In this document: positions 46,702 to 58,253 of the stretch, one piece after another
How the letters are laid out: each line of letters opens with the position of its first letter
Numbering within the stretch: position 1 is the first letter of the stretch
Assembly: GCF_958298935.1 (NCBI RefSeq)
Contig: NC_084921.1
Location: forward strand, 4,350,001 to 4,414,000
Length of the DNA: 64,000 nt
Reading direction: 5' to 3'
Source: Phragmites australis
Lineage: Eukaryota > Streptophyta > Magnoliopsida > Poales > Poaceae
Made by a program: the position numbers and the translations under genes
Notes under the pieces: generated by a model
Seen by the model: only the letters and a program-made list of their open reading frames with translations
Database searches by the model: none
Told to the model about the DNA's origin: nothing

Positions 46702-49700
46702 CTAGACAGCAGGTGCATCACCAGGTGTATTTTTGGGACAATACTTGTACGTGTGACCTGTTTCATTGCACTGACTGCATCATTTGACCCTAGGGCCAGC
46801 CTCGGATTCATCCATATCATTGCGAATCCGACGAGTTTGTCTTCGGCCAGGTGTGTTCTTCATCTTTTCCAAATCAGGCACATATATTCTTGCAGGCCCT
46901 GGATTACTTGTAAAAGTGTCAACAATGTCGTAACCATATGGTGCTCCGCACACACGGCTATGACGTGTGTACAAGGTTTGTGGAGTAATTGTGGCTTCTG
47001 GCAACTACAAATGCATGTCCCACTCCTTAGCACACACTCTTGAACATGCCGCTCACGTCTTCCCCCCCCCCCCTCCGACCCTTATCCCGGTACAGGACAC
47101 TGAACCTGTGCTCCGCAGTCCCCTCTTGATTTGCACGATGCATGTGGGCCTTCTTATTGGCCTTCTCCATGTACTCACATAGCATCAGTCCGTAAAGCAT
47201 ACGATTGTCCTCCATTACATTCTTAGCAGCTGCATACCGATCAATAAAATACTAACAAGTCCCATGCAAAATGCTTTCTACAATTCCAACTAGTGGTAGG
47301 GACCTTATTCCTCGCATGACCCAGTTATAAACCTCTGCAAGATTTGTAGTCATTACTCCATATCTTGCACCACCACTGTCATACAACAGAACCCATTTTT
47401 CATTTGGCTCATTACGTATCCACTGTGAGAAGCTCCTAATAGCTGAACCTGATCTCCTTACTATATGCGGAGTATTTGTTGGAAGAGGTCTGAGAGCTAT
47501 CGGTTCATCACCGTTAAGTGCAGCTGTGAGGAACCGTCCAAATAGTATTCTAATTAATCATCAGGAGGATCATTATTCATAATCACAACCTCGACGATTA
47601 ACCAGAATACCATTCCGGTAGTCCCGGCACGTGTTTTGTGCCCAGGATCGGAACACATGCCTTCCAACTCAAATATCACAACACAGTTTAATAGAGAGCA
47701 AGTAATTAAACTGGATTACAATTATTAAACATGCAACTGCTTCCACAATTTACAACAAAAGAAGAACAGCAACAACTAAGCAGCGGAAGAAAAACCTATA
47801 CAACAAAAGAGTATGGAGCCGTATGCCCTTAGGCTCCATACCAAAAGCGTCGGAGTTCGGAGTAGAATGTGCTACTCCTGCCCGCCACCCGGATCGGCAG
47901 GCAAAAAGTAGCCGAAAACTGCCTCTTCCTCGCCAACCTGTGAACCTGAAAATAACTTAAGGGTAGCACCCCTTAGTACGAAGGTACTAGCAAGTCTTAT
48001 ACAGTATGAGTATATATATTCTCGACTCCAAGGATCATGCATTTAAAGCTGTAGCAAGGATTAAGACATGTTTAAGTTCATTAAGCGGTAAGCAACCTAG
48101 ACTATAGGTGTAAGCAACTGACTTAACCAACCACCGACTCAAACTCTGCCAACCAACTGACCACAACAGATATGTAAACAACAAGTGTATAAAAGTAAAC
48201 CATTACCACCAAACCACCGACCACATACCGACCAAACCACCCCAATCCAACCATGCCACAACCAACATCGAAACTCTACGACCAAACATGGTCGCTCGGT
48301 GGAGATAAGCGATAGCGATGCTCATGACCGAGAGTGCGGCAGTTCGAACTGATTATACACCCTGCAGGGGATACTCCTGGACCCACACGACACAGGGACC
48401 ATACGGCTTGTGCCACCCGCTAAGATGCACACAAGGGGGTACCCGTGACAACCTTTCCCAACCAGGCCCAACCATGTGGATCAACCATAGCTCGGTACAG
48501 CGGTATTAGAACTACTCCCCGAGCAAACTAATACCGCTAAAAGCCCGGACTCAAACCGGACTCACACCGTCTATGACGAGGCCCACATGACCACGTCTGC
48601 GAAGGTAATCAGCTCGCCTACCATTATATCAGCATGTGGTGAGTAAGGTAAGTGCTAAAGCCGACTACACCGATGATCGGTGCTTAACCGGTGCAAGCGG
48701 TCTACGGTGTCCGGGTTCCCTCCCCGAACTGCCTGAGGACTCCCCGTGAGCAGATGACACCCCTAACACCGCCCACACCTCGTCTCAACTCACCACTCAC
48801 CAAACCGACTCATCCTCAACACAACCACAAGTGTGAACAAGTAATAAGCCCTAGGCTCGCGACAACGGTGGACGCCGTCGTCGACTTCTACCGGAAAGCC
48901 TAAGTACCACTAAGCATAGCGAACTATCATTAGACCTCGACGACACCACTAGGCTCCTAGGAACAACACATGACACGTGACCAAAATGGGATAATGCATC
49001 GGCATAGGTTCTACCCAACTCGGTACCCGACACATGCAATGTATACATAAGCGTAGATAACATATTAAATTTTCAAGTAGACACGGTGCAATATGAACGA
49101 TGCTTGCCTTGCTGCCCTAGCTGCTGCTCACAGCTACCCGAGTCACGATCACCACTGCGGGAACCTCCGGGGATACCCTCGTTCGCCGGGTTGAAGTTTC
49201 CTAAAAGAATCACGCATGCAACGTAATGAATATGAATGACACGCAATGAAAGATGCTTCACTGTAAGATAACAGTGGAGACGCAATGCACTTATGCCATG
49301 AGTTAAAAGCCTTAAGGATTTCCTTATCTAAATTATTATTTAACATTTGACAACTTCCTAGATCGATTAAGCTTAACTCTAAGATTAAATCTAAAAGAAA
49401 ACTAACTATACTTAACATGAGGGCAACTCTTTTAAGTGAACAGGGAACCCACTAATAGGATTTACACAACTCAAATTATGGACTAACCAATTATAAAATG
49501 TCTAAAGATTGAAACCATTTTGACAACTTATTAATCCTCAGTAAGCATTTCATAAACCCTAGCATTTTTAATGAACATGGCATAATTTAACAAGATTAAC
49601 ATAATTTAATTTACAAATTTTGGACTTATCAAAAATTGTTTATGAATTATTGAAGATTAAACACATTTCATTAATTGAATAAATTTAACTATACATTTCA

Positions 49701-52700
49701 TAACACCTAGTATTTTTCATGCGCAGAGTATGATAACACAAGGCCAACAAAATTAGTTTCATAATTTTTGGACATATATTCGATTTTCTATGCATTTTAC
49801 AAACTCCAGCCGATTTAACATTGAACAAATATTCTAATTCGCATTTTCCGGAGTTTCCCGATTAATAAAAATGCCCGCAATACTTTTTGCACACCCGGCC
49901 GGCTAGCCACTGAGGCTGACAGTGGGCCTGACGGGTTTGACCCGGGTCAAAATTGACCCGAGCCCAGTACACCGCGCGCCGGCGGCTCGGGCGACGTCGC
50001 CGGCGGCGAACGGCGGCACGGCACGGCCAGCGGAGAGCACCGGCGACACCAGCATGAAGTGGGGAATCCATTCAAGGTACTCACGGCCGGTGAGCCCGGC
50101 CGGAGCTGGGCCGGCGACAGGCGGCCATGGGCGGCGGCGGTCGGTCGTCGAGGAACGCCGCGCCGGCTACGGGCAAACTTATAAAGACCGCATGCAAAAG
50201 CAAGGAAACGGCGTGGGGAAGCTCACCAGCGGTTCGGCTTGGACGGAGGCAGCTCAGAGCAGTGGGTTGGCGGTGGAATCTCGGAGCTCTGCGCCGGAGT
50301 TGATGAAGAAGGGACGGTGCGATGTTGCCGCCGGTGAACGACGGCGCCAAACGATCGGTGAAGGGTGGCAGCGGCAACAGTCCACCACTAGGAACTCCTC
50401 TGTGCGGCACTCGACCGGCGGGCTCGGCCCGAAGACGGTCGGCGGTGAGCGAAGGGGCACGACGGCGCAAGGCGCATGCGGACGGCCGTGCCGGCGTCGG
50501 GCCGAGGGCCAACAAGCACGCGCGAAAGCTTTCAGCGATCGCGGGGAACCGGTTTGAGCATAGCTCGGCTGACGGGCCTGGCCAGAAAGGTCCGGCGACG
50601 AGCGCCCGACGTGACGGCGGTTAGCGCTCCGCGGAAGACACGCCGGCCGCGGGCCTAAGTCAAAGTCACGCGCGCCAAAGCTCCGGAGAGGTCCAGCGAC
50701 GTTGGCCGAGCAGTGGATTTGGTCGGCGGAGTGGCTTGGTGGGGCTTCACGCGGAATTCAGCTCGGGGATGCTTCGTGCGGTGGCGTGGCTGTGTGCGGA
50801 GAGGAAGACGACCACGAGCTTCACGGTGAGGGATAGATCGGGGCTGTTCGGCAGCTGTGGTCACCGGCTCAACGGGGCGACGACTCGCCTAGGCAATAGC
50901 TGCTCACAGCGGCGCTCGTGCGGCGGGGTCCTCACGGACGAGCTCGCAGTCTCGTGGGTGCGCTGCGCCGTGGTGCAGAGAGTCAGCAACGCTGGCAAAC
51001 GCATGCGAGCGTGGCCAGCTGAGGCACTGACCATGCGCGAGCTGGTGAGGTGGTAGCTGCTGCTGCTAAGTATGCCGGCGTGTGTGTGGCATGGGTGATG
51101 GCTTGCAGTAGAAGGAAAGGGAGGAGGAGAGCAAATGGCTTTTGCCTGCTCGGTTGCTCCTCTGCTGGACTCAGTGGAGAAGGGAAGAGAGAGATGGCGT
51201 GCTGCATTTCTCTGCTACTCCTGTGAGGAAGGATCGGGAGAGCTTGAGGTGGCAGCTTTGCTCAAGGCCAAGGATGGCTGCGCCGACCTGCTCTGCTATG
51301 AAGGAAATATGAGAGAGAGAGAGAAGAACAGCAACAGTGAAGAAGCTAGATAAATTTTGGTGTTAGTTTGTACTAGTGTCTTCATTCTCTCATTTGTTTT
51401 TCTCCAATTTCTCTAGTGGTTGAAAAGTCATCACAAAATTCAAGGATCAATTTTGCTGGATTCTATAATTCATGTGCAACCCATTTTAACTTATTTGACC
51501 CAGAATGCTTGAGCCAATTTTGAATAAAAATTGTTCAAAGATGCTATGTTTTCCAACTTGTGATAATTTTTATGCCTTCTAAACATTTCCCAAAAATTTG
51601 GGAAAATTCATCTATATTCTCCGCATATCATGTACTAATTTCTAAAATTGTTTTCAGCCCTATGTTGTATAGTAATATGGTGAGTTGCTTAACAACGCAT
51701 CAATTAATATTGATTTTTACAATTTGTTTAATTGAAAATGCATGCTCATAAATCACCAAAACAATTAAGCATGATGCCAATTACGTTTATGATGCTTAAT
51801 GACATGCTTAAGCCTTTTGGGCTGTTACAGCAGCGTCCGCTGTTTGTTTTAGAGTCAGTTCATCAAGTCTTGCTCGTAGGGCATTGAATTTCTGTTGCTG
51901 GTTTTGACTGGACAACTTTTCGAAAAGCTTCATCAACTCTTTGTTTTTAAACTGTCTGTAGAAGTTCGCACCCATATGGCGCATGCACCACCTGCTTTTA
52001 AGGTCGGGCCACTGTGCTGCTACACCTCGTCGAACACTACCATGTTGCATATCCAGCAAAACCTGTAACAATCCTACATGTCTATCATGAATTAGATACA
52101 CATCTGGTCGGTCAAGAACAATAGCATGTTTGACCCGCTCTAGGAACCAATACCAGCTGTCCCTGTTCTCACTCTCCACAAAAGCAAACCCTAGTGGCAG
52201 GACTTGGTTGTTACCGTCGACCCCAATTGCAGACAATATCTGCCATTTGTACTTCCCAGTAAGGAATGTTCCATCTAGGCATATGATGGGTCGACAATAC
52301 CGAAATGCTTTGATAGTTGCGGCGAATGCAAAGAAAGCACGCTACAACACTCTTTTCCCGCTGTACTCCACATCAATAGAGGGGTAATACTTGATATCAT
52401 AGTAGCTGCCTGGGTTCCTTCCACAAATTATGGCTAATTGACGAGGTAGATTGTGATATGAATCTTCATATGTTCCGACCCTCATCTCAATAGCCTTTTG
52501 TTTTGCCCTCCATGCCTTCGCATAGTTTATTGTGTACTGGAACCTTTGCTCAATAGCACGGATTATTGATCGTGGCTCATACCTTAGGTTGTCCACAATC
52601 TCCCCATACATAACATTTGCAATAAAGGCAGATGACAGGTTCCGGTGGGCGAACTCTATTTCCTCAATATGACAATTATGTTCCTTAACTATTGAGCACT

Positions 52701-53535
52701 GCCAGTAGTCTACCCATTTTCATCTGAATGCGTGCACCCACCAAGGACACTGCGGCACCAAACACTTCACATCGTACTCCCTTTTACTGGATTTAACAAC
52801 CTTGAATTGCCTCCGAAGAGACAACGACCAGAATTTCACTACATCAATAACAGCCTCCTTTGTAGGGTACAAAGCACCCTATGACACCTCGTTCTCATGG
52901 TACTGCCACGGTGTCTGATCAACCTCGCTAACCACCAGCTTCGAAAATTCATGATCTCTCCACTCTGCAGGAACTGGAGCATTACCCTCCTCGTCAGATG
53001 AATCCCCATCGGCAAGGCCTTCCTCGAACTCTTCAATGATGCTAGGGATGTGCTCCCCTTCATCAGCTACACTCATCGGTTGCAGCTCTAGAATATCACC
53101 AACATCCTCTCTGGATCCGACATTAACCTGCTCTGATTCATCTTCCACTGCCTCACTTGGTCCTGCTACTACTTCCGCAGAGTTCACCTCAGTTTGATCT
53201 TTCAGGTACGCCTCAGCTAATAAAATCAAAGGCAGGCCACGTTCATAACATATATCTATATACTGCCTCCAAGTTGATGTGGCTTCGATGAGAACAAGCT
53301 CACCAAAGTATCCATGACTAGCACGGCTGAGGACAGCTTTCAACTTCAGCTCATGTTGCTGCGGATCCAGTTGGAAAAACCGCATGAGCCATTTGCACAC
53401 ACCCACACTGGTCCTCTCATTAGCTTTACTAAGACCCTTCATGACATGACGAAATCCAGACAGATCTATACCGTTAGGATCGTACCTAATTTCACCCTTA
53501 CCATAATATATCTGAAAAATTAATTTATCTGTCAT
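46702..53535 (-). pseudogene. MURA-type transposase of the large MULE, split by a solo LTR
   Basis: The minus strand starts at the Met at 53535 (MTDKLIFQIYYGKG); two codons upstream lies an intron-like acceptor. Parts in order: N-terminal domain to about 53200; acidic linker; MuDR DNA-binding-like region ('ALYPTKEAVIDVVKFW', 'KSSKREYDVKCLVPQCPWWV'); DDE domain with 'CLDGTFLTGKYKWQ' and 'LIHDRHVGLLQ', 'SRWCMRHMGANF'. The solo LTR 47525-51829 follows. After it the frame continues with 'FSQWIRNEPNEKWVLLYD', 'GVMTTNLAEVYNWVMRGI', a SWIM finger (C-x-C...'KPCTHVIAVC' near 46945) and a zinc knuckle 'CSQCNETGHTYKYC', ending at TAG 46702. Stops at 52879, 52720 and 52342, and others downstream, make it a pseudogene. 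Without the LTR the frame is continuous across the insertion point. Confidence 0.9.
47525..51829 (-). mobile_element. Solo LTR, 4305 bp, inserted in the MULE transposase, TSD GCAGC
   Basis: On the minus strand it starts TGTAACAGCCC at 51829 and ends GGTTCCTCACA at 47525. GCAGC flanks both sides (47520-47524 and 51830-51834). Its last third matches the ends of the Tekay-type LTRs at 11204 and 20790 (terminal block, 'ctactcctgcccgcca' region, 'catgctcatgaccgagagtgcggcagttc' against 12001). The first 2.5 kb differ and include a GC-rich part (49900-51350) whose ORFs on both strands follow composition. It is therefore a related subfamily with a longer LTR. No internal region. Confidence 0.94.
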
Positions 53536-54309
53536 CCCTGAAAACACCCGCAAACATAACCAATGTTAAGACCGACAAACTATATTTCTAATTATCGGAT
53601 AAAATAATTTACCGACACCGATTCATACATAACAATAGGTTTTCAATAATAGTCCTAACCAAACTAACCTATAAATATCACTCTATACAATCTATATTTA
53701 CTACCTATTGTACCGTGTGCAAATTAAACGCTACCATTTTCTAAATGCTACATCCTAAGTTCGCAAATTATCATATAGTGCAACCTCCTATGTCGCACAT
53801 TACAACCCTACAATTATTATTCTATAAAATCTACATTTCCAAACCTAATATAGTAAAAATAATATTCTATATTTCACTGCTATCATACAATTTTCTAAGT
53901 AAATTTGACAATTTTCTACTAAACATAGAATATTCTAAACCCTAGATCATACATGTCTAAAACCTATGTCATATACTACTACTGTACTAATTAACAACAA
54001 TAAAAAGAAAAAAAGGATTTACCCGAAAATAATATTCAAATCCGCGGCTCAAATGCAGCAGGGCTTCGCCGGCTCTCTTCCTCCCTTCTCCTCTCCTCTC
54101 CTCTCCTCCCTCTTCACAATTTTTTCTTTTTTCTGAATAAAATAGGATTTTAGACTAATTTTAGCCCCTTTTATAGAAGAGGCCAGAGGGGGTGGAGGCC
54201 AAGCAGCGCGGACGGGAAGGACCCCTACCCGCCCCCCTCAGGGGGCGGTAAGGCGTCGGTCATGGGCGGGCAAACCCTAGTCACCCTTTGAGAGGGCCGC
54301 CCTCTCAGA

Positions 54310-54430
54310 GGGCGGTTTCTCAGAGGGCTGCAGCCCTCTTAGGGGTTACAGGCGTCTAATTTTACAATTTTTCCTACAGAGAATCTATTTATTTAAATTT
54401 TTAATAAAAAAATATTAAAAAAAAAAACTC
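54310..54430. repeat. Right terminal inverted repeat of the large MULE
   Basis: Inverted partner of 42482-42600. Next to it (54060-54120) is a pyrimidine-rich run, 'cctctcctctcctctcctcc', in the presumed 5' leader of the transposase gene. Confidence 0.85.
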
Positions 54431-54439
54431 CTCGGTCTC
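54431..54439. other. Right 9-bp target-site duplication of the large MULE
   Basis: CTCGGTCTC, identical to 42473-42481. Confidence 0.95.
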
Positions 54440-57089
54440 ACCACATGCATGCATGAGGCTCACCTACCCAGCACCCAAGCACACACGCACTAGGCCCTGC
54501 AACCTAGCCGCATCTTTTAATCATCATGCACTAATCAGGTGCATGCATGACCTTCTCCATGTTGGACCATGCTACCTCCAGTACGCATGCATCCATCTCT
54601 TTTTTCTATTTTTATATTCCATAACGCACACATGCACGCTGTAAAATAATTTTTTTAGCCAGACTCCATGTGACGTCCTGATCTGGTGATTTTTGAGATA
54701 ATGGTGGCACCACGTAATTGGTCAAGGTTCCGATCTTCCGCATCATAGACCACACAACTTATATGTATGTGTCGTGATGTATTTTAACTCTACCGTATCA
54801 TAGACTATACATCTTTCATGTACATCTCATAACGTAATTATCTTCACGCGGTCTGCCCTCCACTTCCATGCACTCCCGTGTGGGTCTCGCGGCCTCTTAC
54901 GTGCTCTGCTTTGAGTCTCACACGCCCCTGTAGCTTCACACACCCTCCCGTGTGGGTCCCTCCTGCTTCCACGTCTGACATGTAAAACACGTGCACCCGA
55001 CTAGTAATTAAAAAATATGTAGTGGTTCCTGAAATCTTCTCGTGTTCTTATGTGATCTGCCCTCCCTACGTCTACCACGATCTACCACGTTCCATGGTCT
55101 GCCCTGTCTCCCAAAACTCGGCATCGACATGTGGCCCCGTGTGTCCGTGCCCCTCTCCACCCAATACCCTCTGTGATTCACGTCACGTCTGTCAATGCGC
55201 TTCTTGTTCCCCTCCCAAAATGTGCCTGTGTCTGCCATCATCGTCGGATCCGCGCCCCCTTCGGCGTCCACTTGGTCAATCCACCACCTCCTCCACTGTC
55301 GCGTCGCATTCCTCCTCGCCTCGCCGACGGTTCCACCGCCACCTCCCTACCCCGTTCTGCCCCTTTGTGTTGTGCTGCTCCTCGTCCACGGAGCTAGCAG
55401 TTTGGAGTGGTAGGATATATGCCACCCCCGCGCCCAACTTGACCACCTCCAGCGGGCGGACACGAATTTTGACGGGATCACACCAGAGATCGCTCGCCGG
55501 AGTAGATCGACGACGGCGGGGGCACTGCAGGAGGCGAGTGATACGAGCATGGGATGGTGGAGGCGGGGGCGGCAGATCTGAGCACGACGGTGCTCGTCAG
55601 TGCGTTGCCGTTGCAGATGGACCTCCTGCAGCTACCGCTGGAGGTCCCGGTGCTGGGAGCCCCCACGTTCTGCGGCGTCCTTGACTGTCTCTTCACACAC
55701 TAGCTCTCGCTCCCCGACACCGCTACGCTGGTGGGCGCAACAATAGTTATAGGTTTTTTAAATGAGTAACAGAAGTAGTAGCTTTATGTAACATATGTCA
55801 AAATAGTTGTAGATTTTTTAAAATTTACTCTCTTGCCTTTTGAATAGTTATAATTTATCCACAAAATTTGTTGAACACCCTATCTGAATTACATTAACCT
55901 GTTTCTAAAATTGCTCACGAATCTATTCTAATTTGCTTCTGATTTTTCATAAAGTTGCTTATATAACTGCATTTAAGAGGTAGACAAATAGATGTATTTT
56001 TGATCAAATGCTTCCTCTGTTTTTTCATGCATAGAAGTGAGTCACAAATAAGTATTGCAAGTTCAGATGTAACAAAGTTAAAAATGAAATAAAATGCTCA
56101 CGTTCTAGTTTTTTTTTCTAAAAATACATGTACATGGCATAAGCCTAAAGCATACACATTTAGTTTTTAGATGTGTCCATACTTATTATGGACGAGACTA
56201 TCTTAACATGTTCCTCCGGTTGCCACTCCCGGTCTCCTTCTCCTTTGGTATCTAAGTGTGAAAACAAATCGGTAAGTACATTTTTCACATTGCTATCCAT
56301 ATTTTAATTTGAATATGAATACAGATTTGAATATCATTGAATACGAATATGAGTCGGATAGTTCAAATACGAATCTGCATTTGGATATCTACTTGATCGG
56401 GTTATATACAAATATCCTACACCTTTAACGATAAGAATTTTTAATGTGGTACGAAAAAATCCGTTCACATTTGGAATTTACTGGAATTACCAAAAATTTA
56501 GAAATTTTGTTCAAAATTCATGTCAAATTTAATTTTTTGGTCAAATTTGATTGGATCAGAATATATCAATTTCATTCTCCTCTGAAATTTCTAAAACTTT
56601 AACAAAATTTGGTTTCCTGCTTGGCGGATATGGATATTATCCATTTCCACATCCGAATTCAAAGCAATTCGGATATCCATATTTGAATCTGAATCTTGAA
56701 AAAGAATTCAGATACATCCATTTAGTATTCATTTCATAAACGAATTTGGATACGGATATCCATATTCGTGTTTTGACGAATACAAATATCAGATAATTCG
56801 GATACCTACTATCCATTTTCCATGTATCACCTCAATTGATGACTTTAGTCTCACTTCACTTTTCACCATAGACTGGTGATGGCAAACAAATAATTATATA
56901 TATTTAATAAAATAAGTTATATCCTAAGAAACGGGTATCTACCATACAAGTGTCCTTACCATGACACCATAGATTTTACTATCGCTATAGAATAAATAAG
57001 ACATGTACCAATACTTTAAGAAGTTCATTGTGTTCTACATGAAAATCAACCTCCAGATTAGGAGTCTTCCAGATATCTAGAAGTAATAC
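54440..57089. other. Intergenic region, no gene recognised
   Basis: 54836-55130 has repeated phrases ('ggtctgccctccact', 'gatctgccctcccta', 'ggtctgccctgtctcc'), also found left of the MULE at 42211. 55180-55690 is GC-rich with overlapping ORFs that lack motifs. 56280-56820 is AT-rich and full of 'ggatatcca/tggatatcc' and 'cgaatatgaat' words in both orientations, typical of a non-autonomous DNA element, but I could not define its ends. Confidence 0.4.
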
Positions 57090-57515
57090 GATCCCCAACT
57101 ATATAAGGAGTGGGAGGGGGGTACATCAATGAGCCGGAGGGGGAGCCTAGGCAAAGCAATCAAATTACTAGCAAATAGCCAGACAAGCAATAGTCGGATA
57201 GAAACAGTTATAACCCATTGATATCTACAACAGAGTCACACCATGATAAAATTTATCTAATAACGGCTTTAGGATTTAGAATACAGAGAACTTGTCGAGT
57301 TCAGTAGGAATAGATCTAGATATATACCTATTGTAATTGTCATTTCCTGAAATTAATCAACGCGAAACATGATGTATAGCTATTATCCTAAGAGAGATCT
57401 GAACCTGTATAAAATCTCGTGTCTTCTTCGGTACGCACAATTAAGGATCAGGTATTCCTACTTTATACAAGTATTTACATAATCGACTTTACCAATTATC
57501 AACAACATGCAATAA
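57090..57515 (+). repeat. Possible LTR fragment
   Basis: A TATA-like 'actatataaggag' (57098) is followed after about 200 bases by 'agaacttgtcgagttcagtag', 'ctattatcctaagagagatctgaacctgtataaa' and an AT-rich end '...ttatcaaca'. The 'ttatcctaagagagatctgaacc' phrase parallels 'ttattatctcacgagaggtctgaatctg' in the Tat LTR at 10461, so this may be a decayed relative. No ends or TSD identified. Confidence 0.35.
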
Positions 57516-57926
57516 CATTGATGTGCTGCTCCCTCCTCACTCGCCCTTAACCTCTTTGGCCTTTCGGTCACACGCTCTTCCCCACTCCTGCACCAGCCCG
57601 TCCACTGTGCACGAGCTAACCCATGATCGATGGCTTCTTCGCCTCCTCGTCAACCATCATCGGTCCAACCTCCATCCCACCTTCTATAAGTGATTCTCCC
57701 CGAACCCTAAACCCTAGCTCACCTCAACACCGTTGTCATTATTAGCACCAAATTGATGGTAGCCTGATCCTCCACACAACGACTATTGTACTTTCCGCAT
57801 TGCCATATGTCACAATTTGGTGGAGTCTGCTATTTCGCGCACGTGGAACCCTCTCACGCGCGATCAGACAATCTCCCGCTCTTTCATTTTTCGAAAACTT
57901 TTTCCCTCCCCATCATTCCTTTTTTA

Positions 57927-58055
57927 GAAAAGTTTGCACGGGAAAAATTTAGCTCAAAAAGTTTTGAGAAAAAGTTTGTACGAAAAAAATTTAGCTCAAA
58001 AAGTTTAAAAAAAAATTTGCATGAGAAAAGTTTAGCTCAAAAATTTTAAGAACGA
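57927..58055. repeat. Three-unit tandem repeat of about 41 bp upstream of NYC1
   Basis: The unit 'agtttgcacgggaaaaattt' followed by 'agctcaaaaagtttt' recurs at about 57931, 57972 and 58014 with decay. It lies about 200 bases before the NYC1 start codon, so it may sit in the promoter. Confidence 0.75.
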
Positions 58056-58253
58056 AAAAATTTATGGAGCGCACGCGCGCAGAATTTTTTTTCGCAATTC
58101 GGTACATGTAATTTTCGTAAGAAGGAACTACTTACCTGAAAAATCTGTTAGGCCCCTTTCTACAAAAGAGCCTCCATTATTTATTCACTGCAAAAACGCC
58201 CCTCCAAAAATAAGGGAACGCAAAATCCTTATCTGCTCGCCGCGACGAGCGCC

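Larger units (their letters stand above)
42482..54430 (-). mobile_element. Large Mutator-like element, 11949 bp, with perfect 9-bp TSD and three gene remnants
   Basis: The ends GAGTTTTC... (42482) and ...AAAAAAACTC (54430) are inverted. The inverted repeat, about 110 bp or more, includes 'aaaaatttaaataaataga' on the left against 'tctatttatttaaattttt' on the right. CTCGGTCTC flanks both sides exactly. All three genes are on the minus strand, in order from the right end: MURA-type transposase, plant mobile domain protein, GRF zinc-finger protein. A 4305-bp solo LTR (47525-51829) sits in the transposase; without it and one TSD copy the MULE is about 7.6 kb. Every gene contains at least one stop, so the element is not autonomous now, though the TSD is still perfect. 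Confidence 0.96.

Noticed and set aside
49862..51353. ORFs up to 211 codons in the middle of the 4.3-kb solo LTR
   Set aside because: Same GC-rich LTR pattern, no recognisable domain, and inside a precisely bounded LTR.
55022..55684. 220-codon plus-strand ORF right of the large MULE
   Set aside because: Cys/Pro/Ser-rich low-complexity composition, no domain, overlapping ORFs in other frames; not enough to call a gene.
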